NCBI RefSeq assembly: GCF_002264395.1
Contig: NZ_NFVA01000004.1
Coordinates: 62,001-126,000 of the forward strand
DNA length: 64,000 nucleotides
DNA from: Paenibacillus sp. VTT E-133291
GTDB taxonomy: Bacteria; Bacillota; Bacilli; Paenibacillales; Paenibacillaceae
Direction: 5' to 3'
Part shown: positions 32,916 through 42,241 of the stretch, one piece after another
How positions within the stretch are numbered: position 1 is the stretch's first letter
How the letters are laid out: each line of letters begins with the position of its first letter
Position numbers and translations under genes: made by a program
Notes under the pieces: generated by a model
Seen by the model: only the letters and a program-made list of their open reading frames with translations
Databases searched by the model: none
What the model was told of the DNA's origin: nothing

Positions 32916-33257
32916 ATGTCTAATTTACCGAACTGCCCGAAATGTAATTCTGAGTACACTTATGAAGATGGAAGTCTACTAGTCTGCCCGGAATGTGCAC
33001 ATGAGTGGACATTAGAATCAGAGTCTGAGAATAGTGAAAGTCAAAAGGTTATCAAAGATGCCAACGGCAACGTACTAAACGACGGCGACTCAGTAACTGT
33101 AATCAAAGACCTTAAGGTAAAAGGAAGCTCATCCGTTCTGAAGATAGGCACCAAAGTCAAAAACATCCGTTTAGTGGACGGAGATCATGATATTGATTGC
33201 AAAATCGATGGGTTTGGAGCTATGAAATTAAAATCCGAATTTGTTAAAAAGATATAA
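32916..33257 (+). CDS. yjdM: YjdM/PhnA-family zinc-ribbon protein
   Basis: The 113-residue protein has an N-terminal zinc ribbon ([21 protein letters not shown], Cys pairs at about 7/10 and 24/27). The PhnA/YjdM C-terminal domain follows, rich in beta strands ([28 protein letters not shown] ... [15 protein letters not shown]). Length is the family norm. The old name PhnA is misleading because it is not a phosphonoacetate hydrolase. The cellular role is not settled. It is monocistronic with its own terminator. The 229-bp region before it holds only AT-rich promoter-like DNA. Confidence 0.93.
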   Translation: MSNLPNCPKCNSEYTYEDGSLLVCPECAHEWTLESESENSESQKVIKDANGNVLNDGDSVTVIKDLKVKGSSSVLKIGTKVKNIRLVDGDHDIDCKIDGFGAMKLKSEFVKKI

Positions 33258-33265
33258 AAAATATA

Positions 33266-33318
33266 AAAGAAAGAATCAGCCTACCTTCTATAAAAGCAGG
33301 GCTGATTCTTTCTTTTTT
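33266..33318. terminator. Rho-independent terminator
   Basis: AAAGAAAGAATCAGCC / GGCTGATTCTTTCTTT with T-run on the plus strand and A-rich start, usable by both convergent genes. Confidence 0.87.
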
Positions 33319-33339
33319 TAGGTAATGTTTAAAGGCGTG

Positions 33340-35004
33340 TCATCTTATGATCTCGACAATTTGGTTTCGTCCTGCATTTTTGGCTTGATATAAAGCTTTG
33401 TCCACTGATTCGAATAAATCATTTAGCTGATTGGTCGGGCTTTCGGCATACTGCTCTGCAAAATTATTAATAGAGAGTAGTCCCATGCTTACAGTGATGG
33501 ATACAGAATGAGGAATCTCATCCACATGTACTTTATTGGCCTCTATCATGAATTTGATATGCTCTGCCCAGAGGTTTGCTTGTTTGTGGTTCGTATTTGG
33601 TAAATAGACGATAAACTCTTCCCCACCATAGCGTGCCAGAATATCCGTCTCCCTTAGTGAATGCTTAATGACCTCCACCGTGCTGCAAATTACAACATCG
33701 CCGACTAAGTGGCCGTAATTGTCATTCACCGTTTTGAAAAAGTCGATATCCAGTAGAATGATGGCAAAAGGCTGCTTCAATATCATATTTTCTATAATCT
33801 CTTTTTCTAAGTACTGCGTTAAGTAATGACGGTTATAACAACCAGTTAAGCTGTCGGTTATGGCCATCTGCTTGAGTTTTTGGTTGGTCTGAGAAAGCTT
33901 ATTCTGGATTTCAATTAATGCCAGATTACGCTCTTGCAGGATCTCGTTCTGCTGATTAGTCTCAGCAATGAGGCGATGCAGTTCACTTCTATCCTGAAAG
34001 GTGAGAATCCGTCCAACCATGATCTCGCCTACGACAATGGGTGCCGCTGTAATATTGATGTATGCTTGGAGCGAGGTGTAGAAGACTTCAACTTCGGTTC
34101 TCTCCATGGGCTGTTTAAGATATGTATGTTGAAACAATCGGAAAGCGCTGGCAGTCTGCTCCAGGGGTGTTAGCGTCGATAAGTCGAAGCGGTCACCGAT
34201 CTGTAGGTTGATTTTTGGCAAAAGCGATCGATTGATCTCTACCACAGTCTCGTTATCATCAAGTACAAGAATACCTACTGTGAGTGTGTCAATGATATCC
34301 TGATGGGCAATGGTTACGAGATCAAATATTTTATCACGATGGATGGCAATGACGAAAAAGATCGCAGAGATTAGTATTCCCAGAGAGGTCATCCCCGGAA
34401 TCACCGGCTGAGATTTAAACAGTACTACATTAAGAAAGACATCCAGTAATACAAATACAGTCAGCACTAGCACACCCTTAAGTACATGCGTAACCTGTTT
34501 TTTGATCCGCTGTGTGGCGTTCGATATAAGCGCTGAATAGATGATATACAGAGAAATAATAATAGTGCAGATCAAGAAGAGAATAAACAGCCAAAAAAGC
34601 GGACCATAAGATCTTTCAACATATCCACCATGCATAGGCAGTACAAAGCTTTGCTTTGGATTGACGATCACGCCTATTAAGATCAATGCTGCGACAATGT
34701 ATAGGAGCAGCGTTTTCTTTTTTCGGAGAAGGTATGATTTTCCAGTTAGAAATATCGTAAAAAGAAGCCATCCAATCGTTAACAGTATCGAGTCAATAAA
34801 AGCGAGCTTCACATAAAACAATTGAACATCGGGATCAGCTGTAGTTTTGAGAGCGAATTGACAGAAGGGCCATAACATCATCGTGAAATGGAAAGTCAAG
34901 TAAACCTTATGTAAGTTAGTGATGGTTACAGTAACAAATATGTAGATGAATAGAACGAAAAGAACGAAGAATAATGATAAGTCAATCCATGTCATGATAT
35001 TCAA
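33340..35004 (-). CDS. Membrane diguanylate cyclase (7TM-PAS-GGDEF)
   Basis: The 554-residue protein has seven hydrophobic segments in residues about 1-225, of the N-terminal 7TM histidine-kinase-like type. A PAS-like domain (about 230-345), a short coiled coil, and a GGDEF domain follow, with DSLTGCYNRHYL, LLDIDFFKTVND and active site ARYGGEEF. It should synthesise c-di-GMP in response to a membrane or intracellular signal. TTG at 35004 is kept as start because GAAGGTG lies 8 bases upstream; ATG at 34995 is the alternative. It lies 39 bp downstream of a GGDEF-EAL gene on the same strand, so both enzymes may be made together. Confidence 0.9.
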   Translation of the reverse strand: MNIMTWIDLSLFFVLFVLFIYIFVTVTITNLHKVYLTFHFTMMLWPFCQFALKTTADPDVQLFYVKLAFIDSILLTIGWLLFTIFLTGKSYLLRKKKTLLLYIVAALILIGVIVNPKQSFVLPMHGGYVERSYGPLFWLFILFLICTIIISLYIIYSALISNATQRIKKQVTHVLKGVLVLTVFVLLDVFLNVVLFKSQPVIPGMTSLGILISAIFFVIAIHRDKIFDLVTIAHQDIIDTLTVGILVLDDNETVVEINRSLLPKINLQIGDRFDLSTLTPLEQTASAFRLFQHTYLKQPMERTEVEVFYTSLQAYINITAAPIVVGEIMVGRILTFQDRSELHRLIAETNQQNEILQERNLALIEIQNKLSQTNQKLKQMAITDSLTGCYNRHYLTQYLEKEIIENMILKQPFAIILLDIDFFKTVNDNYGHLVGDVVICSTVEVIKHSLRETDILARYGGEEFIVYLPNTNHKQANLWAEHIKFMIEANKVHVDEIPHSVSITVSMGLLSINNFAEQYAESPTNQLNDLFESVDKALYQAKNAGRNQIVEIIR

Positions 35005-35043
35005 TTTGGTAACACCTTCTTATATAAAAAAATAGGTTCATCT

Positions 35044-36765
35044 TTATTCATTTATGCTCGAAACCTTCTCCCACTCGGTTAGCAGCTCTTGTACACTCTG
35101 TGCGGACTGTGGCTTACTGAATAAGTAACCTTGAATTTTATCGCAGCCTTGCTCCTGTAGGTAATCGAGTTGTACAGTTCGCTCTACACCTTCTGCAATA
35201 ACACACATATTCATGCGTTTACCAATCATAATAATTTGTTCGACGAGAACGGCTTGATGTGTCCCTGTTCGAATGGAATCAATGAAGGACTTGTCTATTT
35301 TTAATGTCGAGATCGGCATATGAGTAAGATAGCTTAAGGAGGAATAACCTGTACCAAAGTCATCCAAGGCAATTTTGATGTTGTGAGCTCTGAGTTCAGT
35401 CAGTTTGCTGCTCACATATTCGTAAGATTCAACCAGAACACTTTCAGTGATTTCTAGCTCTAAGAATTCAGGGTCTAGCTCGTAGGCTTGCAAGGTGTCT
35501 AGCACTAACTCATTGAAATCGCTTTGCAGGAGCTGCAGCATTGAAATATTAACAGACATGGTCAGATGTGATAATCCTTGCTCATGAAGACTTTTTAAAA
35601 AGGCACAGGCCGTTCTGAGCACCCACGCTCCAAGAGGAATAATGAGATGGGAATCTTCTGCTATTTTGATGAACTTATCCGGAGGGACCATGCCTAGTAT
35701 AGGGTTATTCCAGCGCATAAGAGCCTCTAGTCCCGTCACCCTGTTCTGAGTCAGATCAATCTGGGGTTGATAGAATACTTCCAGCTCATTTTTCTCTAAA
35801 GCATTATATAACTGCTTCTCAATGTTCATTCGCTCAGTGAAGGTATCGTTGAGCAGTTGATCAAAGACAATAATTTGCCCCTTACCAGCGTCTTTGGCTT
35901 TATACATAGCGATGTCTGCGCATTTAAGGAGTTCCATAATATTACTTCCATGTTCGGGGTGAGCACTGATTCCGATGCTTAGGCTAACATGCAGCAGACT
36001 GTCATCCATCTCAATCGCATCTTTAAAACCGGCAATAATGTGGGTGGCTACGCTAGTTATACACTGACTGTTCTCAATAGAATATAAAAGAATGATGAAC
36101 TCATCCCCGGCGAAACGATACACTTCCCCACTACTCCCAACCAGGGTCACCAATCTCTCACTAACCTTAACAATTAGCCGGTCACCAAATTCATGGCCCA
36201 TTGTATCATTTACATATTTGAAGTAATCAATGTCGATAAACATTAAGGCTGCAATGTTATTCCTTTCCAAAATGTGAGGCCCATTCTCATAAAATGCTAA
36301 TTTGTTGGGCAAGCCGGTTAATAGATCATGATACGCCAGATAATGCATCCTTTCTTCATTCATGGCTAGCTTCTCTTGATTCTCAATGAGCTGATCATAT
36401 TGTTGTCTGAGTTCTTCTTCCGTAGCTGTGATTTCCTCATAGGCGGCCTCTAGATTTTCGTGGGCACTCACCTTATCCCTATAGGCAAGATCCAGTTTTT
36501 TTTCGATCCGTTTAATCCGTTTCAGAGTACCTAGAATTAACGCAAAGATAAGCAAAGCTGTTATGAGGACAAAGAACCAGCCTTTAATTATATTACTAAG
36601 TCTTATCCACTCCGGATCTCGTGTAAAAGCGGAAACGGCTTTATCTGTTAAAGGGATCCATAAGCACCCTATAATAAAATATATTACGGCGATTTTTAAG
36701 GAACCCCGAACAGGATTGAAGGATTGTTTGGATATGGAATTTTTGTGTTTATTTCTTTGAAGCAT
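35044..36765 (-). CDS. Membrane GGDEF-EAL dual-domain c-di-GMP protein
   Basis: The 573-residue protein has two membrane segments (about 23-43 and 58-80), a coiled coil, a GGDEF domain and an EAL domain. The cyclase active site reads RFAGDEF, one step from GGDEF, as often seen in dual-domain proteins. The EAL domain keeps all signature parts: LEALMRW, NIS, ELEITES, DDFGTGYSSL, LKIDKSF, AEGVE. Phosphodiesterase activity is therefore likely, with the GGDEF part either active or a GTP sensor. A good GGAGGGA site precedes the ATG. It is followed by the 7TM cyclase gene. Confidence 0.9.
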   Translation of the reverse strand: MLQRNKHKNSISKQSFNPVRGSLKIAVIYFIIGCLWIPLTDKAVSAFTRDPEWIRLSNIIKGWFFVLITALLIFALILGTLKRIKRIEKKLDLAYRDKVSAHENLEAAYEEITATEEELRQQYDQLIENQEKLAMNEERMHYLAYHDLLTGLPNKLAFYENGPHILERNNIAALMFIDIDYFKYVNDTMGHEFGDRLIVKVSERLVTLVGSSGEVYRFAGDEFIILLYSIENSQCITSVATHIIAGFKDAIEMDDSLLHVSLSIGISAHPEHGSNIMELLKCADIAMYKAKDAGKGQIIVFDQLLNDTFTERMNIEKQLYNALEKNELEVFYQPQIDLTQNRVTGLEALMRWNNPILGMVPPDKFIKIAEDSHLIIPLGAWVLRTACAFLKSLHEQGLSHLTMSVNISMLQLLQSDFNELVLDTLQAYELDPEFLELEITESVLVESYEYVSSKLTELRAHNIKIALDDFGTGYSSLSYLTHMPISTLKIDKSFIDSIRTGTHQAVLVEQIIMIGKRMNMCVIAEGVERTVQLDYLQEQGCDKIQGYLFSKPQSAQSVQELLTEWEKVSSINE

Positions 36766-36898
36766 ATGTCCCTCCTATATTAAGCATGAGATGCACGAGA
36801 GCTACTTGTTTTAGATCATTTCAACATATTTCATCAAAATCCTCTATTTGTCAGCGAGGTTCTGCAAATTTTAAGAATGAGTTTTTGGACAAGCTGAG

Positions 36899-36918
36899 GC
36901 TAGGCATTAATGCCTAGC
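36899..36918 (+). promoter_or_regulatory. 20-bp perfect palindrome, putative operator
   Basis: GCTAGGCATTAATGCCTAGC is an exact inverted repeat. It ends about 22 bp before a TATAAT (36941-36946), the likely -10 of the LLM/RidA operon, so it covers the -35 region. Confidence 0.65.
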
Positions 36919-36993
36919 TATGCTTGAACGTAACTTGTGTTATAATCAAACAAACAACTCGAAGAGAAAACTATAGTTAGGGGGGAATCGTAA

Positions 36994-38052
36994 GTGGAAA
37001 TAGGTATCAGTACGTTCGTAGAAACAACACCGGATGTTCAATCAGGGGAGTTAATAAGTCATGCACAGCGATTGCGCGAGGTAGTAGAGGAGATTGTTCT
37101 TGCAGATAAGGTGGGCTTAGATATATTCGGTGTGGGTGAGCATCATCGAAAGGATTATGCTGCATCTTCTCCAGCAGTATTGCTGGCTGCGGCTGCCTCC
37201 CAGACGACACGAATTCGGCTGACCAGCGCGGTAACTGTGCTGTCCTCTGCTGATCCAGTACGTGTATTTCAGGATTTTGCAACACTTGATGGAATCTCAA
37301 ATGGACGGGCAGAAATCATGGCAGGCCGGGGTTCTTTTATCGAATCTTTCCCGCTCTTTGGATACGATTTAAATGACTATGATGAGTTATTCGATGAGAA
37401 GCTGGACCTGTTGTTAAAAATAACGGCATCCGAAAAAGTAACATGGAGTGGAAATCACCGTCCAGCCATTAATAATCTGGGGATTTATCCGCGCCCTGTT
37501 CAGAATCCATTGCCCGTATGGATTGGCAGTGGAGGCAATACAGAATCTGTAATTCGTGCTGGCCTGCTCGGGCTACCACTTGTGCTCGCGATTATCGGAG
37601 GAAGTCCGTTGCAGTTTGCTCCACTGGTGAAGCTCTATAAGAAAGCGGCGGCCCAAGCAGGACATGATGTGTCGAAGCTTCCGGTTGCCTCACACTCGCA
37701 CGGCTTTATTGCAGAGGATAATCAGCTTGCGGCCGATATGTTCTTCCCCTCTACGCAGGCTAGCATGAATGTGATTGGTCGTGAACGTGGCTGGGGTCAT
37801 TATAGTCGGGCGAGCTTTGATGCGGCACGTAGATTTGAAGGTGCTTTATATGTAGGAGATCCAGACACCGTTGCAGAGAAGATTATCCACCTGCGCAAAC
37901 ACGTAGGAATTACACGCTTTATGCTGCATGTGCCGCTAGGTACGATGCCTCATAAGGAAGTAATGAGAGCCATTGAGCTATTGGGGACTGAAGTAGCACC
38001 CATTGTTCGAGCTGAGATATCGAGATGGGAAGCAGAGGTCGAAGCAAAATAG
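36994..38052 (+). CDS. LLM-class flavin-dependent oxidoreductase
   Basis: The 352-residue enzyme is of the bacterial luciferase-like (TIM barrel) family. Characteristic parts are DIFGVGEHHRKDYAASSPAVLLAAAASQTTRIRLTSAVTVLSSADPVRVFQDFATLDGISNGRAEIMAGRGS and IGSGGNTESVIRAG. GTG start with GGGGGGAA upstream. Such enzymes use FMNH2 or F420 to oxidise small organic molecules; the substrate is unknown. It is followed by a RidA gene on the same strand, suggesting detoxification of a reactive imine/enamine product (inference). Confidence 0.9.
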   Translation: MEIGISTFVETTPDVQSGELISHAQRLREVVEEIVLADKVGLDIFGVGEHHRKDYAASSPAVLLAAAASQTTRIRLTSAVTVLSSADPVRVFQDFATLDGISNGRAEIMAGRGSFIESFPLFGYDLNDYDELFDEKLDLLLKITASEKVTWSGNHRPAINNLGIYPRPVQNPLPVWIGSGGNTESVIRAGLLGLPLVLAIIGGSPLQFAPLVKLYKKAAAQAGHDVSKLPVASHSHGFIAEDNQLAADMFFPSTQASMNVIGRERGWGHYSRASFDAARRFEGALYVGDPDTVAEKIIHLRKHVGITRFMLHVPLGTMPHKEVMRAIELLGTEVAPIVRAEISRWEAEVEAK

Positions 38053-38121
38053 GATTGACCCTTTCTAGATTAACCAGTATGATCTTACCAATTATTGTAC
38101 TGATGGGAGGAGGGGACTGAA

Positions 38122-38577
38122 GTGGCGGATCGAATCATAGCGGACAGGCTTGAGGAATTAGGTATTGTTCTACCTAGTGCCAGTGAACCGGCGGCAAAAT
38201 ATGCTAACTACGTCATTGTTAATGGATTATGTTTTGTATCGGGAAAAGGCCCTGCCGGGCACCCCAAAGGCAAGCTGGGACAAGACTTCACCACCGAAGA
38301 AGGTTATCATTTTGCACGTCAGACTGGTATAGAGATCCTTGCCGTCCTTGAGTCAGCTTTAGGTTCCTTGGATAAAGTGAAGAGAGTGGTCAAAATTCAA
38401 GGATTCGTGAATGCAGATCCCTTATTCGAAGAACATCATAAAGTGCTCAATGGCTGTTCGGATTTAATGCTGGAGGTATTCGGAGACAAGGGCAGTCATG
38501 CTCGTTCGGTATTGGGCGCTGTTTCTGTAAGGGATAATCTTCCCATTATTATCGATTCTATTTTTGAAGTGGAATAA
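38122..38577 (+). CDS. RidA/YjgF family protein
   Basis: The 151-residue protein of the RidA superfamily has the layout of the subgroup with an N-terminal extension (ADRLEELGIVLPSASEPAAKYANYVIVNGLCFVSGKGP ... VGRVVKIQGFVN-like segment). The canonical catalytic Arg region near the end reads GSHARSVLGAVSVRDNLPIIID. RidA members deaminate reactive enamines. GTG start follows GGGAGGAGGGGA. It probably sits in an operon with the LLM oxidoreductase 69 bp upstream and is closed by a terminator. Confidence 0.9.
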   Translation: MADRIIADRLEELGIVLPSASEPAAKYANYVIVNGLCFVSGKGPAGHPKGKLGQDFTTEEGYHFARQTGIEILAVLESALGSLDKVKRVVKIQGFVNADPLFEEHHKVLNGCSDLMLEVFGDKGSHARSVLGAVSVRDNLPIIIDSIFEVE

Positions 38578-38578
38578 C

Positions 38579-38621
38579 AAGAGGGCTGTGGCACCGAAAG
38601 GTGACCGCAGTCCTCTTTTTT
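38579..38621. terminator. Rho-independent terminator
   Basis: AAGAGG-x-CTG-x-GG-x-ACC / GGT-xx-CC-x-CAG-x-CCTCTT with GAAA loop and T-run, between convergent RidA and GNAT genes. Confidence 0.82.
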
Positions 38622-38645
38622 AAAAAATATAGGCTATGTTAAATC

Positions 38646-39155
38646 TTAATGTGGGACCGGGATTTCTTTTTCCATAACAAAATCATCCATGACGAATCCA
38701 TGCCCGATATCCGCAATTTGCTCTCGTACGGTCCGGAAGCCTTTTTTCTCATATACCGCTATACTCGATTCGTTATGACGATTGACCGTCAGCCAAATAT
38801 GGCTTAGGTTTCGATCTTTGCACAGCTTCTCAAGGAATGCCAACGCTTGGCTGGCATAGCTGCGTCCCCTGTACTCCTTGCCGATATAAAACTTGCTCAA
38901 GAAGAGCTTTCCCTCTTCTTGTCTGGCCGAAATATATCCGACTGCGGAGCCATCGTTATGGAGCAAGTAATATTCGTAGCCCTGATGCTGGATCTGATCC
39001 GTAATCGCTGGAACCGATTGGTACTTGTCAATCATGTAATCAATCTGCTCGATTGTAATAATGGAAACATAATATTCGCGCCATATTTCTGCCGCCAATC
39101 GCGCAACCTCAGCGGTTTCTTCTGCTGTATTCACGTGTGAAAACATAAGCCTCAT
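38646..39155 (-). CDS. GNAT-family N-acetyltransferase
   Basis: The roughly 169-residue GNAT-fold enzyme has the acetyl-CoA-binding motif A as SKFYIGKEYRGRSYASQALAFLEKL (R/Q-x-x-G-x-G/A pattern, altered to RGRSYA) and motif B as VNRHNESSIAVYEKKGFRTV. The start at 39155 follows AAAGGCAGG; an ATG at 39191 with no visible site would add 12 residues. The substrate is unknown. Confidence 0.85.
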   Translation of the reverse strand: MRLMFSHVNTAEETAEVARLAAEIWREYYVSIITIEQIDYMIDKYQSVPAITDQIQHQGYEYYLLHNDGSAVGYISARQEEGKLFLSKFYIGKEYRGRSYASQALAFLEKLCKDRNLSHIWLTVNRHNESSIAVYEKKGFRTVREQIADIGHGFVMDDFVMEKEIPVPH

Positions 39156-39229
39156 GACAGGTGCCTGCCTTTCCTGGATCTTTCGCTTCATCCAATCAAT
39201 AGAATATCATAAATTAATATATATAGAAG

Positions 39230-39247
39230 CGCTAGTCGCAACTAGCG
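39230..39247. repeat. Hairpin element CGCTAGT-CGCA-ACTAGCG
   Basis: A perfect 7-bp stem with 4-base loop, flanked by GAAGC on the outside. It is not followed by a T-run and lies between divergent genes, so it is not a terminator. It may be a dispersed intergenic repeat. Confidence 0.5.
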
Positions 39248-39373
39248 AAGCATGAAAGGTAAGTAACGCTTCCAGTTGCTTTTGTGGGCTTCCACCAATA
39301 ATTGTAACAGAACTAATTACCCTTTTTTTTAGTAATAATAATTGAACATATCAATCAACGAGGTGATGACATC

Positions 39374-40408
39374 ATGAGGATTCATAAGAAAGCAACACTA
39401 CTTGTACTACTTACATCTATACTCTATACAGTTCCAGCCCATGCGGCGGTGACGCCTCAGAATCAGGTTACGGGCGTTTTTCTGGATGATCGGCAGCTTG
39501 AATTAGAGGTTCAGCCCTTGCTCATAAACGGTACAACGCTTATTCCCATGCGCAAGCTGTTTGAAGAACAGGGAGCAAAGATTTCATGGAACAACGATAC
39601 CAAAACAGTTAAGGCCACTAAGGGAACGCTGCTGCTGACTTATCAAATAGGAGATTTAACTGCGAACAAAAATGGACAAGTCTTAAGCTTAACCGTTCCG
39701 GGTCAGGTTGTCGGTGGAAATACGATGATGCCGCTGCGTTTTGTCAGCGAGGCTCTAGGCAGCACAGTGAAGTGGGAGGCCAACACTCGGACCGTCCGCA
39801 TCTACTCAGCGATGAATTACGATACAACGATTCGTTATGGGGTTAACCTCCGCAGTTCGCCGAATTCATCGGATCAATCAGGTGTCCAGCAAATGTTGTC
39901 CGTAGGTGATAAAGTCCATATCGTTAGAGAAGTGGATGCTCTCTGGTTAGAAGTGCGGACGCAAGACAACAAGACGGGATACATATCTGCTAAACCGAAA
40001 TATAGCGATTATACTAGTGAGTCGCTCGCTGAGAAGCAGGGAAACGAACTGCTTGCATACGGAGAGAAGTATCTGGGAACCCCTTATGAATTTGGTGCAG
40101 CAACAAACCAGACGTCTACCTTTGACTGTTCTTCTTTCGTAGGGCATTTATTTGAGAACGTGTTGTCGGTGGATCTGCCACGTGCCTCTTATAATCAAGC
40201 CAAAGAAGGGAAGGAAGTTGGGATCACCGAACTGCGTAAAGGTGATTTGTTATTCTTTAGTGCACGTGGCCTCGACATTGGTCATGTTGCCATGTATGCG
40301 GGGAATAATCAGATATTGCATACGTATTCGAAGGAACAAGGCGTCCATTATGAAGCCCTGAGTGAGAAGTGGAAGAAGCGTTTTGTGACGGCCCGTAGAA
40401 TGTTTTGA
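39374..40408 (+). CDS. Secreted NlpC/P60 peptidase with stalk and SH3 domains
   Basis: The 344-residue secreted protein has a signal peptide (about 1-24), a copper-amine-oxidase-N (stalk) domain at about 30-140 (LLINGTTLIPMRKLFEEQGAKISWNNDTKTV, then NTMMPLRFVSEALGSTVKWE), and a bacterial SH3-like region at about 145-205. An NlpC/P60 domain completes it, with catalytic Cys in FDCSSFVGHLF, His in DIGHVAMYAG and a third polar residue in ILHTYS. Such enzymes cut peptide stems of peptidoglycan. An AGGTGATGACATC site precedes the ATG. The combination is typical of Paenibacillus. Confidence 0.9.
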   Translation: MRIHKKATLLVLLTSILYTVPAHAAVTPQNQVTGVFLDDRQLELEVQPLLINGTTLIPMRKLFEEQGAKISWNNDTKTVKATKGTLLLTYQIGDLTANKNGQVLSLTVPGQVVGGNTMMPLRFVSEALGSTVKWEANTRTVRIYSAMNYDTTIRYGVNLRSSPNSSDQSGVQQMLSVGDKVHIVREVDALWLEVRTQDNKTGYISAKPKYSDYTSESLAEKQGNELLAYGEKYLGTPYEFGAATNQTSTFDCSSFVGHLFENVLSVDLPRASYNQAKEGKEVGITELRKGDLLFFSARGLDIGHVAMYAGNNQILHTYSKEQGVHYEALSEKWKKRFVTARRMF

Positions 40409-40479
40409 TTGGGTAGCGATTAAGCTATAATGATCACAATGAAGCAAACAGTTCTATTTATTCCTCATAGATTTCATCG

Positions 40480-40508
40480 AAACCACTCCATCCTAGGAGT
40501 GGTTTTTA
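40480..40508 (+). terminator. Rho-independent terminator
   Basis: AAACCACTCC / GGAGTGGTTT with a short loop and T-run. It lies about 70 bp after the NlpC/P60 gene and just before the VanR-like gene. Confidence 0.8.
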
Positions 40509-40566
40509 AATTTGGGGTATAATGGATGTAGATCATATAGTATAAACCTACAGGGGTGAAATATAG

Positions 40567-41262
40567 ATGAAGCGCATTACGATTTTGATTGCGGATGATG
40601 AGGCGGAGATTGCGGATCTTGTGGCTTTGCATTTGCAAAAAGAAGGGTATCATATCATTAAAGTATCCGATGGGCGGGCAGCGGTGCAAGCTATTGACTC
40701 CCAAACGATAGATTTGGCGATTCTCGATATTATGATGCCAGGGCTGGATGGCTATGAGGTAACCCGTCACATCCGGGAGCAGCATCATCTGCCGATTATC
40801 TTTTTAAGTGCGAAAACTTCTGATCTCGATAAGATCACTGGACTTGTCATGGGCGCAGATGATTATATGACCAAACCGTTTAATCCCATGGAGCTAGTAG
40901 CCCGCGTTAATTCTCAACTACGGCGCTCTATACAATTCAGTCAGCCCGCGGCCATTCTTAAATCGGTCCTTGAAGTAGGTGGGCTGACGATTTCACCAGA
41001 TGAGCATACCGTCACTCTTTACGGCGAGATAATAGACCTAACTCCGAAAGAGTTTGATATTCTGCATTTATTAGCCAGTCATCCGAAGCAGGTGTTTAGC
41101 GCAGAGAGTATTTTCCAACAGGTATGGGGAGAGGCCTATTATGAGAGTGGCAACACAGTCATGGTACATATCCGCACTTTGCGTAAAAAACTTGGAGAAG
41201 ACATCAATAAGAACAAATTTATTAAGACGATCTGGGGCGTAGGATATACCTTTACTGGGTAA
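40567..41262 (+). CDS. VanR-like OmpR-family response regulator
   Basis: The 231-residue regulator has receiver Asp54 (LAILDIMMPGLDG), Ser/Thr at IFLSAKT and Lys at YMTKPFNPMELVARV, and the winged-helix output (LTPKEFDILHLLASHPKQVFSAESIFQQVWGEAYYESGNTVMVHIRTLRKKLGED) very like VanR. Two genes follow with VanY and VanZ character. The usual sensor kinase gene is missing between regulator and effectors, so phosphorylation must come from elsewhere. Confidence 0.92.
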   Translation: MKRITILIADDEAEIADLVALHLQKEGYHIIKVSDGRAAVQAIDSQTIDLAILDIMMPGLDGYEVTRHIREQHHLPIIFLSAKTSDLDKITGLVMGADDYMTKPFNPMELVARVNSQLRRSIQFSQPAAILKSVLEVGGLTISPDEHTVTLYGEIIDLTPKEFDILHLLASHPKQVFSAESIFQQVWGEAYYESGNTVMVHIRTLRKKLGEDINKNKFIKTIWGVGYTFTG

Positions 41263-41386
41263 GACCACTGAACTCTTATACATTTTAAGAAAAACTTTAT
41301 AATTGTCCTGCCTTTTCTTTAAAGTGTCTTCGTTATTCTATTCCTATCAAGCATAAACGCTTTAAGGAAATGGGAGGACATTACGG

Positions 41387-42241
41387 ATGAAAAAGTGGGG
41401 CTTTTTGGTGATTGTTGTGTTATTTCTTGGTTACGCTGCAGCTCGTTATTTACCAGATACGGGTAATTTAGCTGATAAGAATGATAAGATTCAAAAAGGA
41501 TCGATTAGAAATAGCGATAGTTTAAAGGTAGTTACGCAAGATCAGGTATATCAAGGAGATTTATTGCTGGTGAACAAACAATATCCGGTACATGAGAACA
41601 GTGTGAAGTCCGATATTGTAACCTTATCTGATCAGAAGGAACTGGTTCAGGGCTACGGATTACTAGATACCTCGATTCGGTTGTCTGAAAGTGTAACCCA
41701 TAAATTTATTAAGATGATTAAGGCTGCTGAGAAGGATGGCGTGAATCATTTTTTAATTAGCAGCGGGTACAGAGACTTTGAGGAGCAAGAGGAATTGTAT
41801 AAGGAAAAAGGTTCAGACTATGCTCTGCCAGCACAATATAGCGAACATAATCTAGGATTATCGCTGGACATCGGGTCGTCCCAATCGGAAATGAGCAAAG
41901 CACCTGAAGGCAAATGGTTGGAAAAGAATGCGTGGAAATACGGCTTTATTCTACGCTATCCGAAAGACAAAACGGAGATTACGGGGATAAAATATGAACC
42001 TTGGCACTTCCGTTATGTCGGCTTACCGCATAGTGCGATCATTTATGAGAAGGGAATTGTGCTGGAACAATATTTAGATCTTTTGAAGGAGAATAGAGAA
42101 ATTTCAACGGTTGTAGACGGCAAAACATATACGGTGAACTATTATCCAGTATCAGGATATACAAGTATTAAGATTCCAAAGGAAGGGCAATATAAAACGT
42201 CGGGCGATAATATGGACGGCGTAATTGTCACTACATTTTGA
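41387..42241 (+). CDS. VanY-type D-alanyl-D-alanine carboxypeptidase
   Basis: The 284-residue protein has an N-terminal membrane anchor (LVIVVLFLGYAAARYLP). The VanY (M15B) domain has the zinc site spread over SSGYRDFEEQEELY, SEHNLGLSLDIGSS (His and Asp ligands) and EPWHFRYVG (catalytic Glu and His ligand). It trims the terminal D-Ala from cell-wall precursors outside the membrane. The stop codon overlaps the start of the VanZ gene (TGATG). Presence with VanR/VanZ alone does not predict glycopeptide resistance, since VanH, VanA and VanX are not here. Confidence 0.9.
   Translation: MKKWGFLVIVVLFLGYAAARYLPDTGNLADKNDKIQKGSIRNSDSLKVVTQDQVYQGDLLLVNKQYPVHENSVKSDIVTLSDQKELVQGYGLLDTSIRLSESVTHKFIKMIKAAEKDGVNHFLISSGYRDFEEQEELYKEKGSDYALPAQYSEHNLGLSLDIGSSQSEMSKAPEGKWLEKNAWKYGFILRYPKDKTEITGIKYEPWHFRYVGLPHSAIIYEKGIVLEQYLDLLKENREISTVVDGKTYTVNYYPVSGYTSIKIPKEGQYKTSGDNMDGVIVTTF

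Noticed and set aside
39230..39247. Terminator at the CGCTAGT hairpin
   Set aside because: It lies between divergent genes and is not followed by T-runs on either strand.
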